Assembly: GCA_963995525.1 (NCBI GenBank)
Contig: OZ023210.1
Coordinates: forward strand, 24,863,073-24,927,072
Length of the DNA stretch: 64,000 nucleotides
Reading direction: 5' to 3'
Origin: Escarpia spicata
Lineage: Eukaryota; Annelida; Polychaeta; Sabellida; Siboglinidae
Shown: in pieces, positions 25,938 through 33,785 of the stretch
How positions within the stretch are numbered: the stretch's first letter is position 1
How the letters are laid out: each line of letters begins with the position of its first letter
The notes under the pieces: model-generated
Told to the model about the DNA's origin: nothing
Database searches by the model: none
The model's input: only the letters and a program-made list of their open reading frames with translations
Position numbers and translations under genes: made by a program

Positions 25938-26145
25938 CTTTGAAGTGAAGTTTATTTTTTAGATCATCATACATGCATAGTAAAAGAAACAGTTTGTACA
26001 AATTTTGCAGTATGGATGATCCAGTACACCATTACTTAAAGAACTAAAACTATTAAACAAATGACCTTTATAAACTATCATGCATGACATTTTTCTACAG
26101 ATGTAAAAATAAAACCGTCCCAGAATATTTCACATTGTCCTATTA
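25938..26145. repeat. Dispersed repeat, copy A (about 200 bp)
   Basis: AGATCATCATACATGCATAG through AACTATCATGCATGAC and AATATTTCACAT recurs in the same orientation at 43757-43950 with only a few differences. It lies outside the Polinton on both sides. Read on the - strand it ends in AATAAACTTCAC, so it is probably a 3' fragment of a LINE family. Confidence 0.75.
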
Positions 26146-26198
26146 CTCTAACCCTAGCTGTCGCCCAAAACTAAATGGAATTCCTAGACTAATAGGCG

Positions 26199-26204
26199 GG
26201 CGCT
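26199..26204. other. Left target-site duplication of the Polinton (GGCGCT)
   Basis: GGCGCT directly precedes the left TIR and is repeated at 43290-43295 directly after the right TIR. A 6-bp duplication is the norm for Polintons. Confidence 0.93.
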
Positions 26205-26493
26205 AGTAGTAAGACGGGGTTTTTGGAGGGGTATCCAGTGGTGTTTCGGAGTCATTTTTGGTTGATATTAGGGAGGTTTCGAAAGCCGCCCCCCTGAGCA
26301 AAGTGAGTAGTCACGTGACCCTATGTGTGAGCGTATGTAGCGCGCCCTCTGGCGGTTGAGTGAGCAGTCATGGAAGTCCTATCGTGTATATGAAGAACGA
26401 AAGACCAAAGAGGAAAGTATAATAACGAAAGATCAAAGGGGAAAGGTGTTGAAAAGAATGAAAGATCAAAGAGAAAAGCCGCCCCCCGGAGTG
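26205..26493 (+). repeat. Left terminal inverted repeat of the Polinton
   Basis: Starts AGTAGTAAGACGGGG and ends GCCGCCCCCCGGAGTG. Base-by-base comparison with the inverse of 43001-43289 found no mismatch over 289 bp. Confidence 0.95.
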
Positions 26494-26514
26494 AAGTGAG
26501 TAGTCACGTGACCG

Positions 26515-26757
26515 TATGTATAACGAGAGGCGCCACCTGGCGGGTACGTTAGAGGTGACGCCCCCCCTGACAGGAAGCGTAGAGAGGGTGTGGTTATGTA
26601 TGTACGTGTATGAAAGAACTAACGAAACACAAGAAGTCCGTGTGTATAACGAGAGGTGCCACCTGACGGGTACGCCTCCTGACGGGAAGCGTAGAGAGGA
26701 TGTGATTATGTATGTATGAATGTACGTGTATGAAAGAAATAACGAAACACAAGAGTA
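26515..26757. repeat. Subterminal tandem duplication, two copies of about 120 bp
   Basis: TATAACGAGAGGYGCCACCT through GGAAGCGTAGAGAGG and ACGTGTATGAAAGAA, then TAACGAAACACAAGA occurs at about 26518-26635 and 26644-26755. Each copy has a CCCGYCAGGTGGCRC element on the - strand. Confidence 0.8.
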
Positions 26758-26773
26758 AACGAGTGCACACGTA

Positions 26774-26820
26774 TTTATTGATGAAAGATACAAGCGTATA
26801 ACATGAAACCGTGTTTTATT
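26774..26820 (-). terminator. Polyadenylation signals for the capsid gene cluster
   Basis: AATAAA on the - strand at 26774-26779, with a related TTTATTAA (+) block near 26815. They lie about 195-240 nt after the protease stop codon, the last gene of the - strand cluster. Confidence 0.55.
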
Positions 26821-27014
26821 AAGCGAAGCGTACGAGTATCAAGACTTGTGGGTGAGTGAACACCACGACAGAGGTCGTGAGCTTAGGGGTCAATACGACC
26901 ACGCCAGTGGCTCGTGGGGTGATGATGGTACGACTTACGGGTGAACGAACACCGCGCTAGAGGTCGTGAGCTTATGGATGTGAATGATGATATATGTTCG
27001 TTAATGAAACACGG

Positions 27015-27467
27015 TTATCGCAGTTGTTTAAGCCAATCGAATACACGGCAATCGTTTGCGACCAGATCAGTGCCGAAACCTTTTACGAAATCCTTCATGA
27101 CAAGTCCACGACATCGAAACATGAGATAAGCAACACAGTATTGTCCACAAACGTTAGACACGGGGCTCTGCAGTCTCTTAGAATTATGAGTCCACGTTAC
27201 ACAATGTTTATTCAAGAAGCGACAAAACTCGACGTGCTGCGGCGGCAGACCGTACGAGCAGAAGTATTCGCCGCTACCGTCGGCGTCTACGTAGATCGCT
27301 ATCCAATGTTCGCCGGGTTTGTCCGCGTCGTGTGTGTTGCACACGAAGGCGACGGGGTAAGCGTCTATCCGGAGTTTGAGGAGTACGTCTTTGGGTACGA
27401 TCCCACGCATGACGACACGAGCGTGCGTATCACGGGTGAGTAGGCGGACGAGCTGTATGGTTTCCAT
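27015..27467 (-). CDS. PRO: Adenain-like cysteine protease (virion maturation protease)
   Basis: Likely cleaves capsid precursors during virion maturation, as adenain (peptidase family C5) does. 150 residues, close to the size usual for Polinton proteases. Visible motifs: GEHWIAIYVD with the catalytic His at 54; LQSPVSNVCGQYC with the oxyanion Gln at 100 and the nucleophile Cys at 107. In related proteases the acidic member of the triad lies in a YFDSYG-type motif; here the segment reads EYFCSYG, with Cys at residue 70. This two-base change may weaken or abolish activity unless a neighbour such as Glu68 substitutes. The stop codon of the gene upstream (MCP) abuts the ATG: MCP ends at 27467, and the two share the last base. 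Confidence 0.9.
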   Translation of the reverse strand: METIQLVRLLTRDTHARVVMRGIVPKDVLLKLRIDAYPVAFVCNTHDADKPGEHWIAIYVDADGSGEYFCSYGLPPQHVEFCRFLNKHCVTWTHNSKRLQSPVSNVCGQYCVAYLMFRCRGLVMKDFVKGFGTDLVANDCRVFDWLKQLR

Positions 27468-28786
27468 CAGTTGTCGTAGATGACGTTACGACTCCTGTCG
27501 ATCTCCAGCACCTTCTCGAATTCGGCGTAGGCGACGACGTTCACAGTGGTTGCCAGCGCATCGCGGAAATGAACCTCGATGCGCACGTTGCCCTTATGTA
27601 CCAGATGGAAGCAGCAGTCGTCGCACGCATCGGGGGTGAGGTCCACGGCGAAGAAGGTGTAGCCGTGTCGAAAGTCGTAGCGAGACCAGCCGTTACCTTC
27701 GTCCTGCCACGCCTTACCCGTCGAGGTGAACAGGTTATGGTAGGACCTAACAAAGAGGTCGTTGTCGAAGTCGGGCTGGAAAGGTTTGGCGGGTATCTGC
27801 CGTCCGTCGACGTACACGGCGAAGAAGTTGATGTGGTTGTTTTTAGCATGAAAGGGATTTCTGTCGTAACGTCCGTTGTAGGTGTCATTATCAATGTAGC
27901 ACAGCACGAGACGCTTTGGGAGAACGCCAAGAAAGAGGTTCTCGTGCGTGTGCGAGCGGGTACCTGGAGGAATGGAGTAGACCTTGCATTCGACGGGTCG
28001 CAGCGTATACTTGGCGGTGGCCTTTTCGAGGGCTTTGATGTGTGCCATCTGCAAGCTCGGGTTCAGGGTGACTTTCCTGACGAACAGTGTAGCGTTGACG
28101 AGCTGTATCTTGTAGGCGGGGTTGGCCCCACCGGCTATGAGTGCGAATGCATCCTTGCTGCGCACCAGCCGTATCTTGACCTCGACGCCGTTGACGAGGA
28201 GTTTATCCTGATGGAAGAGGTCGACGTGGAGACGACCCATCATGTCGACCACGCGACTCTGGGCGATCATGTTGCGTCTGGCGACGAACCCCGCGTTGGC
28301 TGCTGCATCGGCACCGTCAATGACGACGGCGTCCATACGATTGCCCGTGTCCTTGTACCACATCTGACTCGTCAGATGCGTCTCCTTGGCATCATTGCCG
28401 TAACTGAACAGCGTCTCTATGTAGGCACGGTACGGGTACGTGTTGGTCGAGGGAGTCACGAGTGTTCCGTTCAGGTAGACGTCGACCTGACTGAACAGAG
28501 AATGGAGCCAGTTATTCACGGGAGCAACGGGATCGGCAGGATCGAGATCGGTTCCGTCGGCACGCGTCACCTTCGCCTGAACGTGTAGCGTCGTGCTGGC
28601 GAGATCCTGGTAATCGTCTCCCGAACCGGGTACGATGAATTCGATCGGCCCACCCGAGTCGAGCGAGGACATCGGTTGGTAGTGAACCGTGCGACTGTCG
28701 ATGATGCTGGTCTGAGTCAGAGGCACGGTGAAGACATCGAGTTCGCTCTTGAGTCCCTCGCACGATAGTTTATGAACGAACGCCAT
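27467..28786 (-). CDS. MCP: Major capsid protein, double jelly-roll
   Basis: Forms the hexon-like capsomers of the icosahedral shell. The first ATG is at 28786 (the frame is open further up, but only a GTG is available there), giving 439 residues. Diagnostic stretches: CEGLKSELDVFTVP near the start, SSLDSGGPIEFIVPG, VNNWLHSLFSQVDVYLNG and TNTYPYRAYIETLFSYG. These match the Polinton/adintovirus capsid family by pattern. The gene is intact. It overlaps the 3' end of the pX-like gene by 17 nt and is followed at once by PRO, which argues for a late polycistronic block or closely spaced transcripts. Confidence 0.93.
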   Translation of the reverse strand: MAFVHKLSCEGLKSELDVFTVPLTQTSIIDSRTVHYQPMSSLDSGGPIEFIVPGSGDDYQDLASTTLHVQAKVTRADGTDLDPADPVAPVNNWLHSLFSQVDVYLNGTLVTPSTNTYPYRAYIETLFSYGNDAKETHLTSQMWYKDTGNRMDAVVIDGADAAANAGFVARRNMIAQSRVVDMMGRLHVDLFHQDKLLVNGVEVKIRLVRSKDAFALIAGGANPAYKIQLVNATLFVRKVTLNPSLQMAHIKALEKATAKYTLRPVECKVYSIPPGTRSHTHENLFLGVLPKRLVLCYIDNDTYNGRYDRNPFHAKNNHINFFAVYVDGRQIPAKPFQPDFDNDLFVRSYHNLFTSTGKAWQDEGNGWSRYDFRHGYTFFAVDLTPDACDDCCFHLVHKGNVRIEVHFRDALATTVNVVAYAEFEKVLEIDRSRNVIYDN

Positions 28787-29111
28787 CGTCGAATATATCC
28801 GGTTCACGACGTGTCCTCGGTCTCTGCTGCCTCCTTCGACGTCTCGCGGGTGTACTGACTCGTTTCGCAGCGGGTGTACGTCTTATACGCTTACGCGGCT
28901 GCACGCCAGGGGTCAAGAGGTTGCTTATCATTTCTCTACCTGCAGTGGTGACGCGCCGTTTGGCGGCCGTTCTGATGTTCTGTCCCGACAGGACGTCGTC
29001 GGCTATGCGTGCGCCGGTCGACAGAGCTCTCCTTCCCAACGCCACGGCGCCTCTCTTGACGAGTGGCATCCCGCCACCCGCTTGACGACTGTAGTAGTCG
29101 GTGTAATTCAT
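28770..29111 (-). CDS. pX-like small basic virion protein
   Basis: 113 residues, very rich in Arg and Lys in the C-terminal half (KRIRRTPAAKR, ARRRRRQQRPRTRRE), with a short acidic end (EPDIFDDG). The N-terminus is MNYTDYYSRQAGGGMPLVKR. The composition and the place between the minor and major capsid genes match the condensing core proteins (pX/VII-like) of Polintons, adintoviruses and adenoviruses. Its likely role is genome condensation in the virion. The functional call rests on composition and position, not on a fold I can see. Confidence 0.7.
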   Translation of the reverse strand: MNYTDYYSRQAGGGMPLVKRGAVALGRRALSTGARIADDVLSGQNIRTAAKRRVTTAGREMISNLLTPGVQPRKRIRRTPAAKRVSTPARRRRRQQRPRTRREPDIFDDGVRS

Positions 29112-29115
29112 CTCT

Positions 29116-29931
29116 CTAGAACAGTGCCGTCCGTTGCTGTTGGAAATGAAGTGTCACCGTCACCTTGCCGACCTCGAATGGCACGCGTTGCCCGATGTCG
29201 TCTCTTATATCTATCTCGACCGTTCCAAACTCTTTGCAGAGCACGGGTACGTAGTGAGTCTTATCGAAGGTCTTCGACACGATGTCGCCATGGTGACCAC
29301 TCACAGGAACGATGCGCAGCAGCGGTACGAGACTGTCACCGACAATTCGCGGTTCCACGACATCCGTATAGATGTAGAGCGATCCTCGTTCCATGGTGAC
29401 CACGGTATCGGCTTCCATGATACATACCTTGAACTTGGGAGCCACGGTATCCTTTGGGAGCGCCGTCAGCGTAGAGATGCGAAAGCCGAGAAGGGTGGTC
29501 AGCATAGCGGCACGGAAGACGGTATTCGGTGCCATGTGCACCGTTACCTTACGCGTGATGATGCTGTAGCTCAGTTTCACCCGTCCCTTTCCCACCAGGC
29601 GACGTAGAGCGGCGTTAATGACGAGGATCAGTGACCACGGATCTTTATAGTGTCCGGTCCCGATTCGGGTAACCTTCGTGTGCATGGGCCACGGGTTCCC
29701 CTCCTCCTCCGCGTCTTCGTCTATCGGTAGCGTTACAGCGAACCCCGCGTCGTCGCCTACGACGTTGTACCAACTGTGCGGGTACTGTACCTCCACCAGT
29801 CCGCACTCCCATTGTCCCCGTAGTAGGACACGTTTCGGTAGCGTCGTGACGTAGTGGGTCAGCGTGTTGTCGGGGTGCGTGTCCATGGAAGCATTGCTGG
29901 GCAACGTGAGATAGAAATCACTCGTCGCCAT
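29116..29931 (-). CDS. Minor capsid protein (penton-like, single jelly-roll)
   Basis: 271 residues. The N-terminus reads FYLTLPSNASMDTHPDNTLT and is followed by GQWECGLVEVQYPHSWYNV, a signature I know from a protein conserved across Polintons beside MCP. The family is thought to form the vertices (penton) of the capsid. It is intact. The stop lies 4 nt before the ATG of the pX-like gene, and its 5' end overlaps the 3' end of the small membrane-protein gene by 14 nt. Confidence 0.82.
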   Translation of the reverse strand: MATSDFYLTLPSNASMDTHPDNTLTHYVTTLPKRVLLRGQWECGLVEVQYPHSWYNVVGDDAGFAVTLPIDEDAEEEGNPWPMHTKVTRIGTGHYKDPWSLILVINAALRRLVGKGRVKLSYSIITRKVTVHMAPNTVFRAAMLTTLLGFRISTLTALPKDTVAPKFKVCIMEADTVVTMERGSLYIYTDVVEPRIVGDSLVPLLRIVPVSGHHGDIVSKTFDKTHYVPVLCKEFGTVEIDIRDDIGQRVPFEVGKVTVTLHFQQQRTALF

Positions 29932-30217
29932 GTTGTTTCAACGTCGGACTGGGTAGCAGGTAACCCAACGAACTACTCAACAGGGCCGTCCAAAGAGTCG
30001 GATTGACGTGGTGGCCGAACGTCAGGTTGTAGATGCTGACCAAGATGACCGTGTACAAGACGACGACTTGACACAGAAAGACTATCTCCTCTTTGGGACA
30101 TGCGGTGCCAAATATATGCCACGGAGTCCTCTCTTTCTTTATTGGTGGAGTGGCGTCGATGTCGTCTTCTTCTTCTTCGTCACTAACGGTAATCCGTGAT
30201 GTCGTCTCGTCTGCCAT
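29918..30217 (-). CDS. Small membrane protein of the Polinton capsid cluster
   Basis: 99 residues. An acidic N-terminus (SDEEEEDDID) is followed by RTPWHIFGTACPKEE and two hydrophobic segments (IVFLCQVVVLYTVILVSIY; LWTALLSSSLGYLLPSP). Proteins of this build recur in Polintons next to the minor capsid gene; the function is not known. A TATA box lies about 40 nt upstream of the start, inside the end of the integrase gene. Confidence 0.7.
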   Translation of the reverse strand: MADETTSRITVSDEEEEDDIDATPPIKKERTPWHIFGTACPKEEIVFLCQVVVLYTVILVSIYNLTFGHHVNPTLWTALLSSSLGYLLPSPTLKQHGDE

Positions 30218-30256
30218 GCGTGGACGACTGATATCGCGACGGGCGCGTGACTAGTC

Positions 30257-30262
30257 TTTATA
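30257..30262 (-). promoter_or_regulatory. TATA box upstream of the capsid gene cluster
   Basis: TATAAA on the - strand, 40 nt before the ATG at 30217. It overlaps the stop of the integrase gene (30258). It would start a transcript covering the membrane protein, penton, pX, MCP and PRO genes. Confidence 0.45.
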
Positions 30263-31321
30263 AGCCGATGAGGGCCTTGGCATCGATCCAGCTGTTGAAT
30301 TTCGAAGGGTATCCGAACCATTTCACCAACACCTCCCGTCGCCTGCCTACCTTGCGGCGTTGTACTATCGATTCCAGGCGGTACAGTTTATCAGCCGGAA
30401 CCGTCACCTTCTGCAACTCCGGCTCGTAGAAGGTACCGTCCAGTATCTCTCCGAGATCGTCCGCTAGAACATAGACGGGTGGATCAGACGGATGCACCTC
30501 GCGTATCGTGAATAGTTCCTCTGTCCAATTCACCGTGTAGCCTTTTTCGAATCGTCTCTTGACCTTGCTGCTACGCACGCGATCCACCACGTGGTACTTG
30601 GGTACGCCCTTACCGTGATGACCACCGTACAGACGCTGCCACACCTCTTCCTGATTAGTCGCATCCACCTGCGACGGTGGCATCCCGATACTGCGATGGG
30701 GCGTGTCGTTGTACGTGCGCACCAGATCCGGAAGAATATCGATGTATCGCCACGATTCTTTGTGTGTCAGATATCGCCACAGCCGCGTCATTAGCGTGCG
30801 ATTGAAGCGTTCCACGATCTCGCCTTGATCTCCTCGTTAGAGGTGGAGAAGTGCTGGATGCCGTACCGGTCCAATACACCTCGAACGCTACGGTTATAGA
30901 ATTCCAGACCTCTATCGGTCTGCAAAAACAACGGCTGTACGTCGGTGAAGAGTCCGTTCAGCGCCTTCGACACAGACGTCGCCGACTTGTTCTTCAGCGG
31001 AACGCATCGGGCGACTTTCGAGAAGACGTCGATCACCGTGAGGAGGAACGTCGTACCGTCGTTTTCTTTTTTCAGACTGGTCACGTCGACGAGATCGGCT
31101 TGCCACTGTTGATCCCGTCCTCCGACGACTGTGCGTCGTCGCTTGAAACGAACTCTGACCGGTTTGTGTAGGGTATAGGCGTTCTGTTCCGATAGCCATT
31201 GTTCGACCATCTTTCTCGGTACGCGTGGTACGTCTCGACGCAAAGACGCGATTCCCCCGTAACTTCCCACCTTGACGGGGTCGAAGTAGACGTCCTCCAG
31301 CTGTTTTCGGCGTCGCACCAT
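30258..31321 (-). CDS. INT: Retroviral-type (RVE) integrase with C-terminal chromodomain, interrupted by one frameshift
   Basis: Catalyses insertion of the element. The first frame starts with ATG at 31321 (VYFDPVKVGSYGG, then QWQADLVDV with catalytic Asp76, and FLQTDRGLEFYN with catalytic Asp136) and runs out shortly after STSNEEIKA. The reading continues in another frame from about 30815 (ERFNRTLMTRLWRYL, the segment just after the catalytic Glu) to a chromodomain (YRLESIVQRR, EVLVKWFGY, FNSWIDAKAL) ending at 30258. The switch falls near 30815-30825 and fits loss of one base (or gain of two). The second part has no ATG at its start. Either the copy has lost its integrase or the base is an assembly error. 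All other positions look well kept. Confidence 0.9.
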
Positions 31322-31627
31322 GATCGTATAATATAATCACCGATAATACTGCACGCGACGGGAAGTACGGCGTACGCGACACCGGTATACAGACGACGTA
31401 GACTATCCTGTGAATCGCACATTATGTCGGCGAATCGAGACGGTGCGCCTCTTTTATCTGAGATGCTCCCATCCCTTACTAGTCGAGGCCGGTGGCGTAG
31501 GTAGAGTGGACGGGCTCATTCGTCTCCGTGTGAGGGGTGTCCACTGCAGCGATCGACGCACTCTACCGAGTGATCGTGTGGCCCCTGCCGCTACGGTACT
31601 CCTCCTTTATTCCTGTTGAATGGCCAG
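31322..31627. other. Spacer between the integrase and the GEAA-repeat gene
   Basis: No convincing gene. An AT-rich TATATTATA block at about 31325-31336 sits just upstream of the integrase start on the - strand and may be its promoter. A - strand frame (31081-31422) overlaps the integrase and is not supported. Confidence 0.4.
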
Positions 31628-32416
31628 TCACCTGACATCGTTACCCACCAACTCCATGGGTAGGTTCATGGTGCCGAGTTGACGCGCAAACACCTGCCAC
31701 CCCGTTGGACTGGCAACGGTCTTGCGCTGACGCAACAGATCGTTCACGAGGTCCACCACGTTACTTCCGGGTACCGCTACGCCTTTGTGTATGAGCTCTC
31801 CACGTGCACTCCACACGACGTCTCGTTTCAGACGTTCCATCAGTAGTCTAGCTTTGGTTCGCAGTGCCTTGGGAACACTGTCGACGACGTCCGCTTCCAT
31901 ACCTGCCACCACCGCCGCTTCCATACCTGCCGCCCCCGCCTCTGGCGGGGTCGGGTCCGCCGCCGCCGCCACCGCCGCCTCCCCCGCCGCCTCCCCCGCC
32001 GCCTCCCCCGCCGCCTCCCCCGCCGCCTCCCCCGCCGCCTCCCCCGCCGCCTCCCCCGCCGCCTCCCCCGCCGCCTCCCCCGCCGCCTCCCCCGCCGCCT
32101 CCCCCGCCGCCTCCCCCGCCGCCTCCCCCGCCGCCTCCCCCGCCGCCTCCCCCGCCACCGGGGACGTGTCCTTGTTGACCGTCATCACGCGTACCGGTTC
32201 GCGCACGCGTCGATCAGCCAACGCGTTGTGGCGTTGCAACACTTGATTATACATGACGACCTTGTCACCGTCGGCGAGATCTTGTCTGTCGAGTATGACT
32301 TTCATCTCGTCGTCGAGCACCTGTACTTTGTGTCCTAGGGTATCCGTCGGTGCCGGTGCGCGTAGACTATCCAACAGTCGTGGATCTACCAAAGCCATCT
32401 TCCGTGTGTGTTCCAT
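31628..32416 (-). CDS. Polinton conserved protein with a GEAA tandem repeat insertion
   Basis: 262 residues. The N-terminal 80 residues (ALVDPRLLDSL, VQVLDDEMKVILDR) and the C-terminal 75 (ERLKRDVVWSARGEL, VPGSNVVDLVNDLLR, PTGWQVFARQL) belong to a protein found in many Polintons next to the ATPase; the function is unknown. Between them lie 15 copies of Gly-Glu-Ala-Ala (DNA 31976-32155) and a second low-complexity stretch with GMEAAVVAGMEADVV. The repeat keeps the frame, so the gene is intact. The start could also be the second Met (7 residues in). Confidence 0.7.
   Translation of the reverse strand: MEHTRKMALVDPRLLDSLRAPAPTDTLGHKVQVLDDEMKVILDRQDLADGDKVVMYNQVLQRHNALADRRVREPVRVMTVNKDTSPVAGEAAGEAAGEAAGEAAGEAAGEAAGEAAGEAAGEAAGEAAGEAAGEAAGEAAGEAAGEAAVAAAADPTPPEAGAAGMEAAVVAGMEADVVDSVPKALRTKARLLMERLKRDVVWSARGELIHKGVAVPGSNVVDLVNDLLRQRKTVASPTGWQVFARQLGTMNLPMELVGNDVR
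31976..32155. repeat. 12-bp coding minisatellite, 15 units
   Basis: Unit GGGGAGGCGGCG on the - strand (CCGCCGCCTCCCC family on +), perfect over about 180 bp. It encodes the GEAA repeats and causes a spurious polyproline frame on the + strand. Confidence 0.95.
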
Positions 32417-32419
32417 CGT

Positions 32420-32791
32420 CTACTTGAGTAGCACCTGTTTTAGCAAGGGTAGAAAGACGGCACCGGCCAAAGGTGCCAGCAGCGCCGACAGGAAACCACC
32501 GGTCTGTCCCCTGCCGCCCTGGTTGTTACCGCGTAGCAAGATGCGACGTCTCCTCGCTGCCGGCGCGTCTTTCTTTGCCAAAGCGCGTAGGTTTGTTTTG
32601 TACACACTCAGAGCGCGTCTCTGTGCGTCGGTCAAGGGCACGTTCTTCTTCAATATGTTGTAGGCACACTCGGCTAGTGCACACAACAGATCGGCGTCGG
32701 CGTTTCTGATGATGGCTCCTCTCAATTTCGTGCTCTTGTACCTGTTCAGCGTCTGTATGCAGAGGAGGTGTTTCTTCACGAGTTCGGACAT
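32420..32791 (-). CDS. Small basic protein with C-terminal hydrophobic segment, Polinton conserved
   Basis: 123 residues. N-terminal helix-rich part (MSELVKKHLLCIQTLNRYKS, AECAYNILKKNVPLT), a basic middle (KKDAPAARRRRILLR) and a Gly-rich, hydrophobic tail (GGFLSALLAPLAGAVFL). The pattern recurs in Polintons between the ATPase gene and the previous ORF. A membrane-active role like adenovirus pVI or pX has been suggested for similar proteins; that is inference here. It lies 3 nt before the ATG of the GEAA-repeat gene. Confidence 0.65.
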   Translation of the reverse strand: MSELVKKHLLCIQTLNRYKSTKLRGAIIRNADADLLCALAECAYNILKKNVPLTDAQRRALSVYKTNLRALAKKDAPAARRRRILLRGNNQGGRGQTGGFLSALLAPLAGAVFLPLLKQVLLK

Positions 32792-33465
32792 GCTGTTGTC
32801 TTCACGACCATACTGCGACTGAAGGATCGAGACGTGCGTGCGGACGTCTTATACTTTGGGTTGGTACACGTACTGGACACCGTCGTCCGGAAGGACGCCC
32901 GTGCGCAGACGCATGTCGTCGGGGTGTCCTGTTTCAGATCGACGAGGAGATAACCGTACGGAGGTGTAGTGGCGTCTCGGAACGCTTCCTGTACATACTT
33001 CAGGCGTCCCGGATACATCTGTCGCGCCAAGTGACCGATCTGTGACGCGTCGCGAGGATTCTTGAAGACTACCATGTAGTGTGTATTCAGACTGATCGTG
33101 CGACTCTCCTTGTTCTTCGGAAACAGGTTCTGCACGAGATACAGTACGGACGTGTTCTGGTGATGACTCTTTTTCGTGAACAAGGTCGTGACCCGTTCGT
33201 CTGTTTCCGCCATCAGATCGTCGATGACCACGAGGTTACGCGTCGATGCATCGAACGCACCGCTCGGCAAGCCTTCCTCGAAGCGTACCAGGTCGTTGTC
33301 GACGTAGGTACTCTGCCATACACCGTAACACCACGTTATCTTCTCTGGAGGCGGATCGATAATCGTCGCGGCGTGACGTAGCAGACGCATCACGAACGTA
33401 CTCTTACCGCATCCCGTCGGACCCGCGATGATACAGGTGAAGGGGTGTTTCCATCGCGTGTCCAT
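32776..33465 (-). CDS. ATP: FtsK/HerA-type genome packaging ATPase, C-terminal frameshift
   Basis: Pumps the genome into the capsid. Walker A is GPTGCGKST (residues 15-23); Walker B is NLVVIDDLM (77-85); the sensor-like LYLVQNLFPK follows. 229 residues as read, but the end is out of frame. After LLVDLKQDTP (about residue 178) the normal family tail continues in a neighbouring frame and would stop at 32850-32852, before the next gene. The switch is at about 32918-32925 beside a run of four C, consistent with one missing base. As it stands, the last 50 or so residues are foreign and overlap the next gene by 16 nt. The catalytic core is untouched. Confidence 0.9.
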   Translation of the reverse strand: MDTRWKHPFTCIIAGPTGCGKSTFVMRLLRHAATIIDPPPEKITWCYGVWQSTYVDNDLVRFEEGLPSGAFDASTRNLVVIDDLMAETDERVTTLFTKKSHHQNTSVLYLVQNLFPKNKESRTISLNTHYMVVFKNPRDASQIGHLARQMYPGRLKYVQEAFRDATTPPYGYLLVDLKQDTPTTCVCARASFRTTVSSTCTNPKYKTSARTSRSFSRSMVVKTTACPNS

Positions 33466-33633
33466 CTAGTAGTCGTTCGACAATGTTACGTTGTCCGCTG
33501 TGGTGTTAGATACGACGACACCTCCGCCACACCAACGAAGGAAGGGATCACGGAACAAGACGTACAAGACGTACAGGTACAGACCGAGTATTCCCACTAG
33601 TGCTACAGCTACGACCGTTCCCGTCCGTGACAT
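33466..33633 (-). CDS. 55-residue single-pass membrane protein next to the ATPase
   Basis: ATG at 33631-33633, stop TAG at 33466-33468, directly abutting the ATPase ATG (33463-33465). MSRTGTVVAVALVGILG begins the protein; the membrane segment continues through LYLYVLYVLF and is followed by a short tail with an N-glycosylation site (SNTT). The exact stop/start join supports a real gene. The function is unknown; a virion or assembly membrane protein is possible. Confidence 0.6.
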   Translation of the reverse strand: MSRTGTVVAVALVGILGLYLYVLYVLFRDPFLRWCGGGVVVSNTTADNVTLSNDY

Positions 33634-33722
33634 GTTGCGCTATGACTATCGACTGCGTGGTATCTGACTAAATAGTGTTATTTTTTTCGTGTCTCCCGCC
33701 TACTAACCGCGTGACAGCTAGA

Positions 33723-33762
33723 GGCGCCTATAACCCCAACTGACGTAGGGGCGCATTTCCTC
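33723..33762 (-). promoter_or_regulatory. Intergenic element, copy 1 (duplicated at 38440-38481)
   Basis: On the - strand it reads GAGGAAATGCGCCCCTACG, a short variable part, then GGGGTTATAGGCGCC. It lies 23-63 nt after the PolB stop and 90-130 nt before the 55-aa membrane protein start. See the finding on the pair. Confidence 0.5.
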
Positions 33763-33785
33763 ATCGTGTCAGCAGTGGTTCGGTG

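Noticed and set aside
27569..28588. 339-codon open frame on the + strand
   Set aside because: It is antisense to the major capsid gene and arises from its codon bias; it has no recognised domain.
31081..31422. 113-codon - strand frame starting MCDSQDSL
   Set aside because: It overlaps the integrase in another frame and has no family resemblance; the integrase motifs decide the frame.
31864..32178. Polyproline frame on the + strand
   Set aside because: Produced by the GEAA-coding repeat read in the wrong direction.
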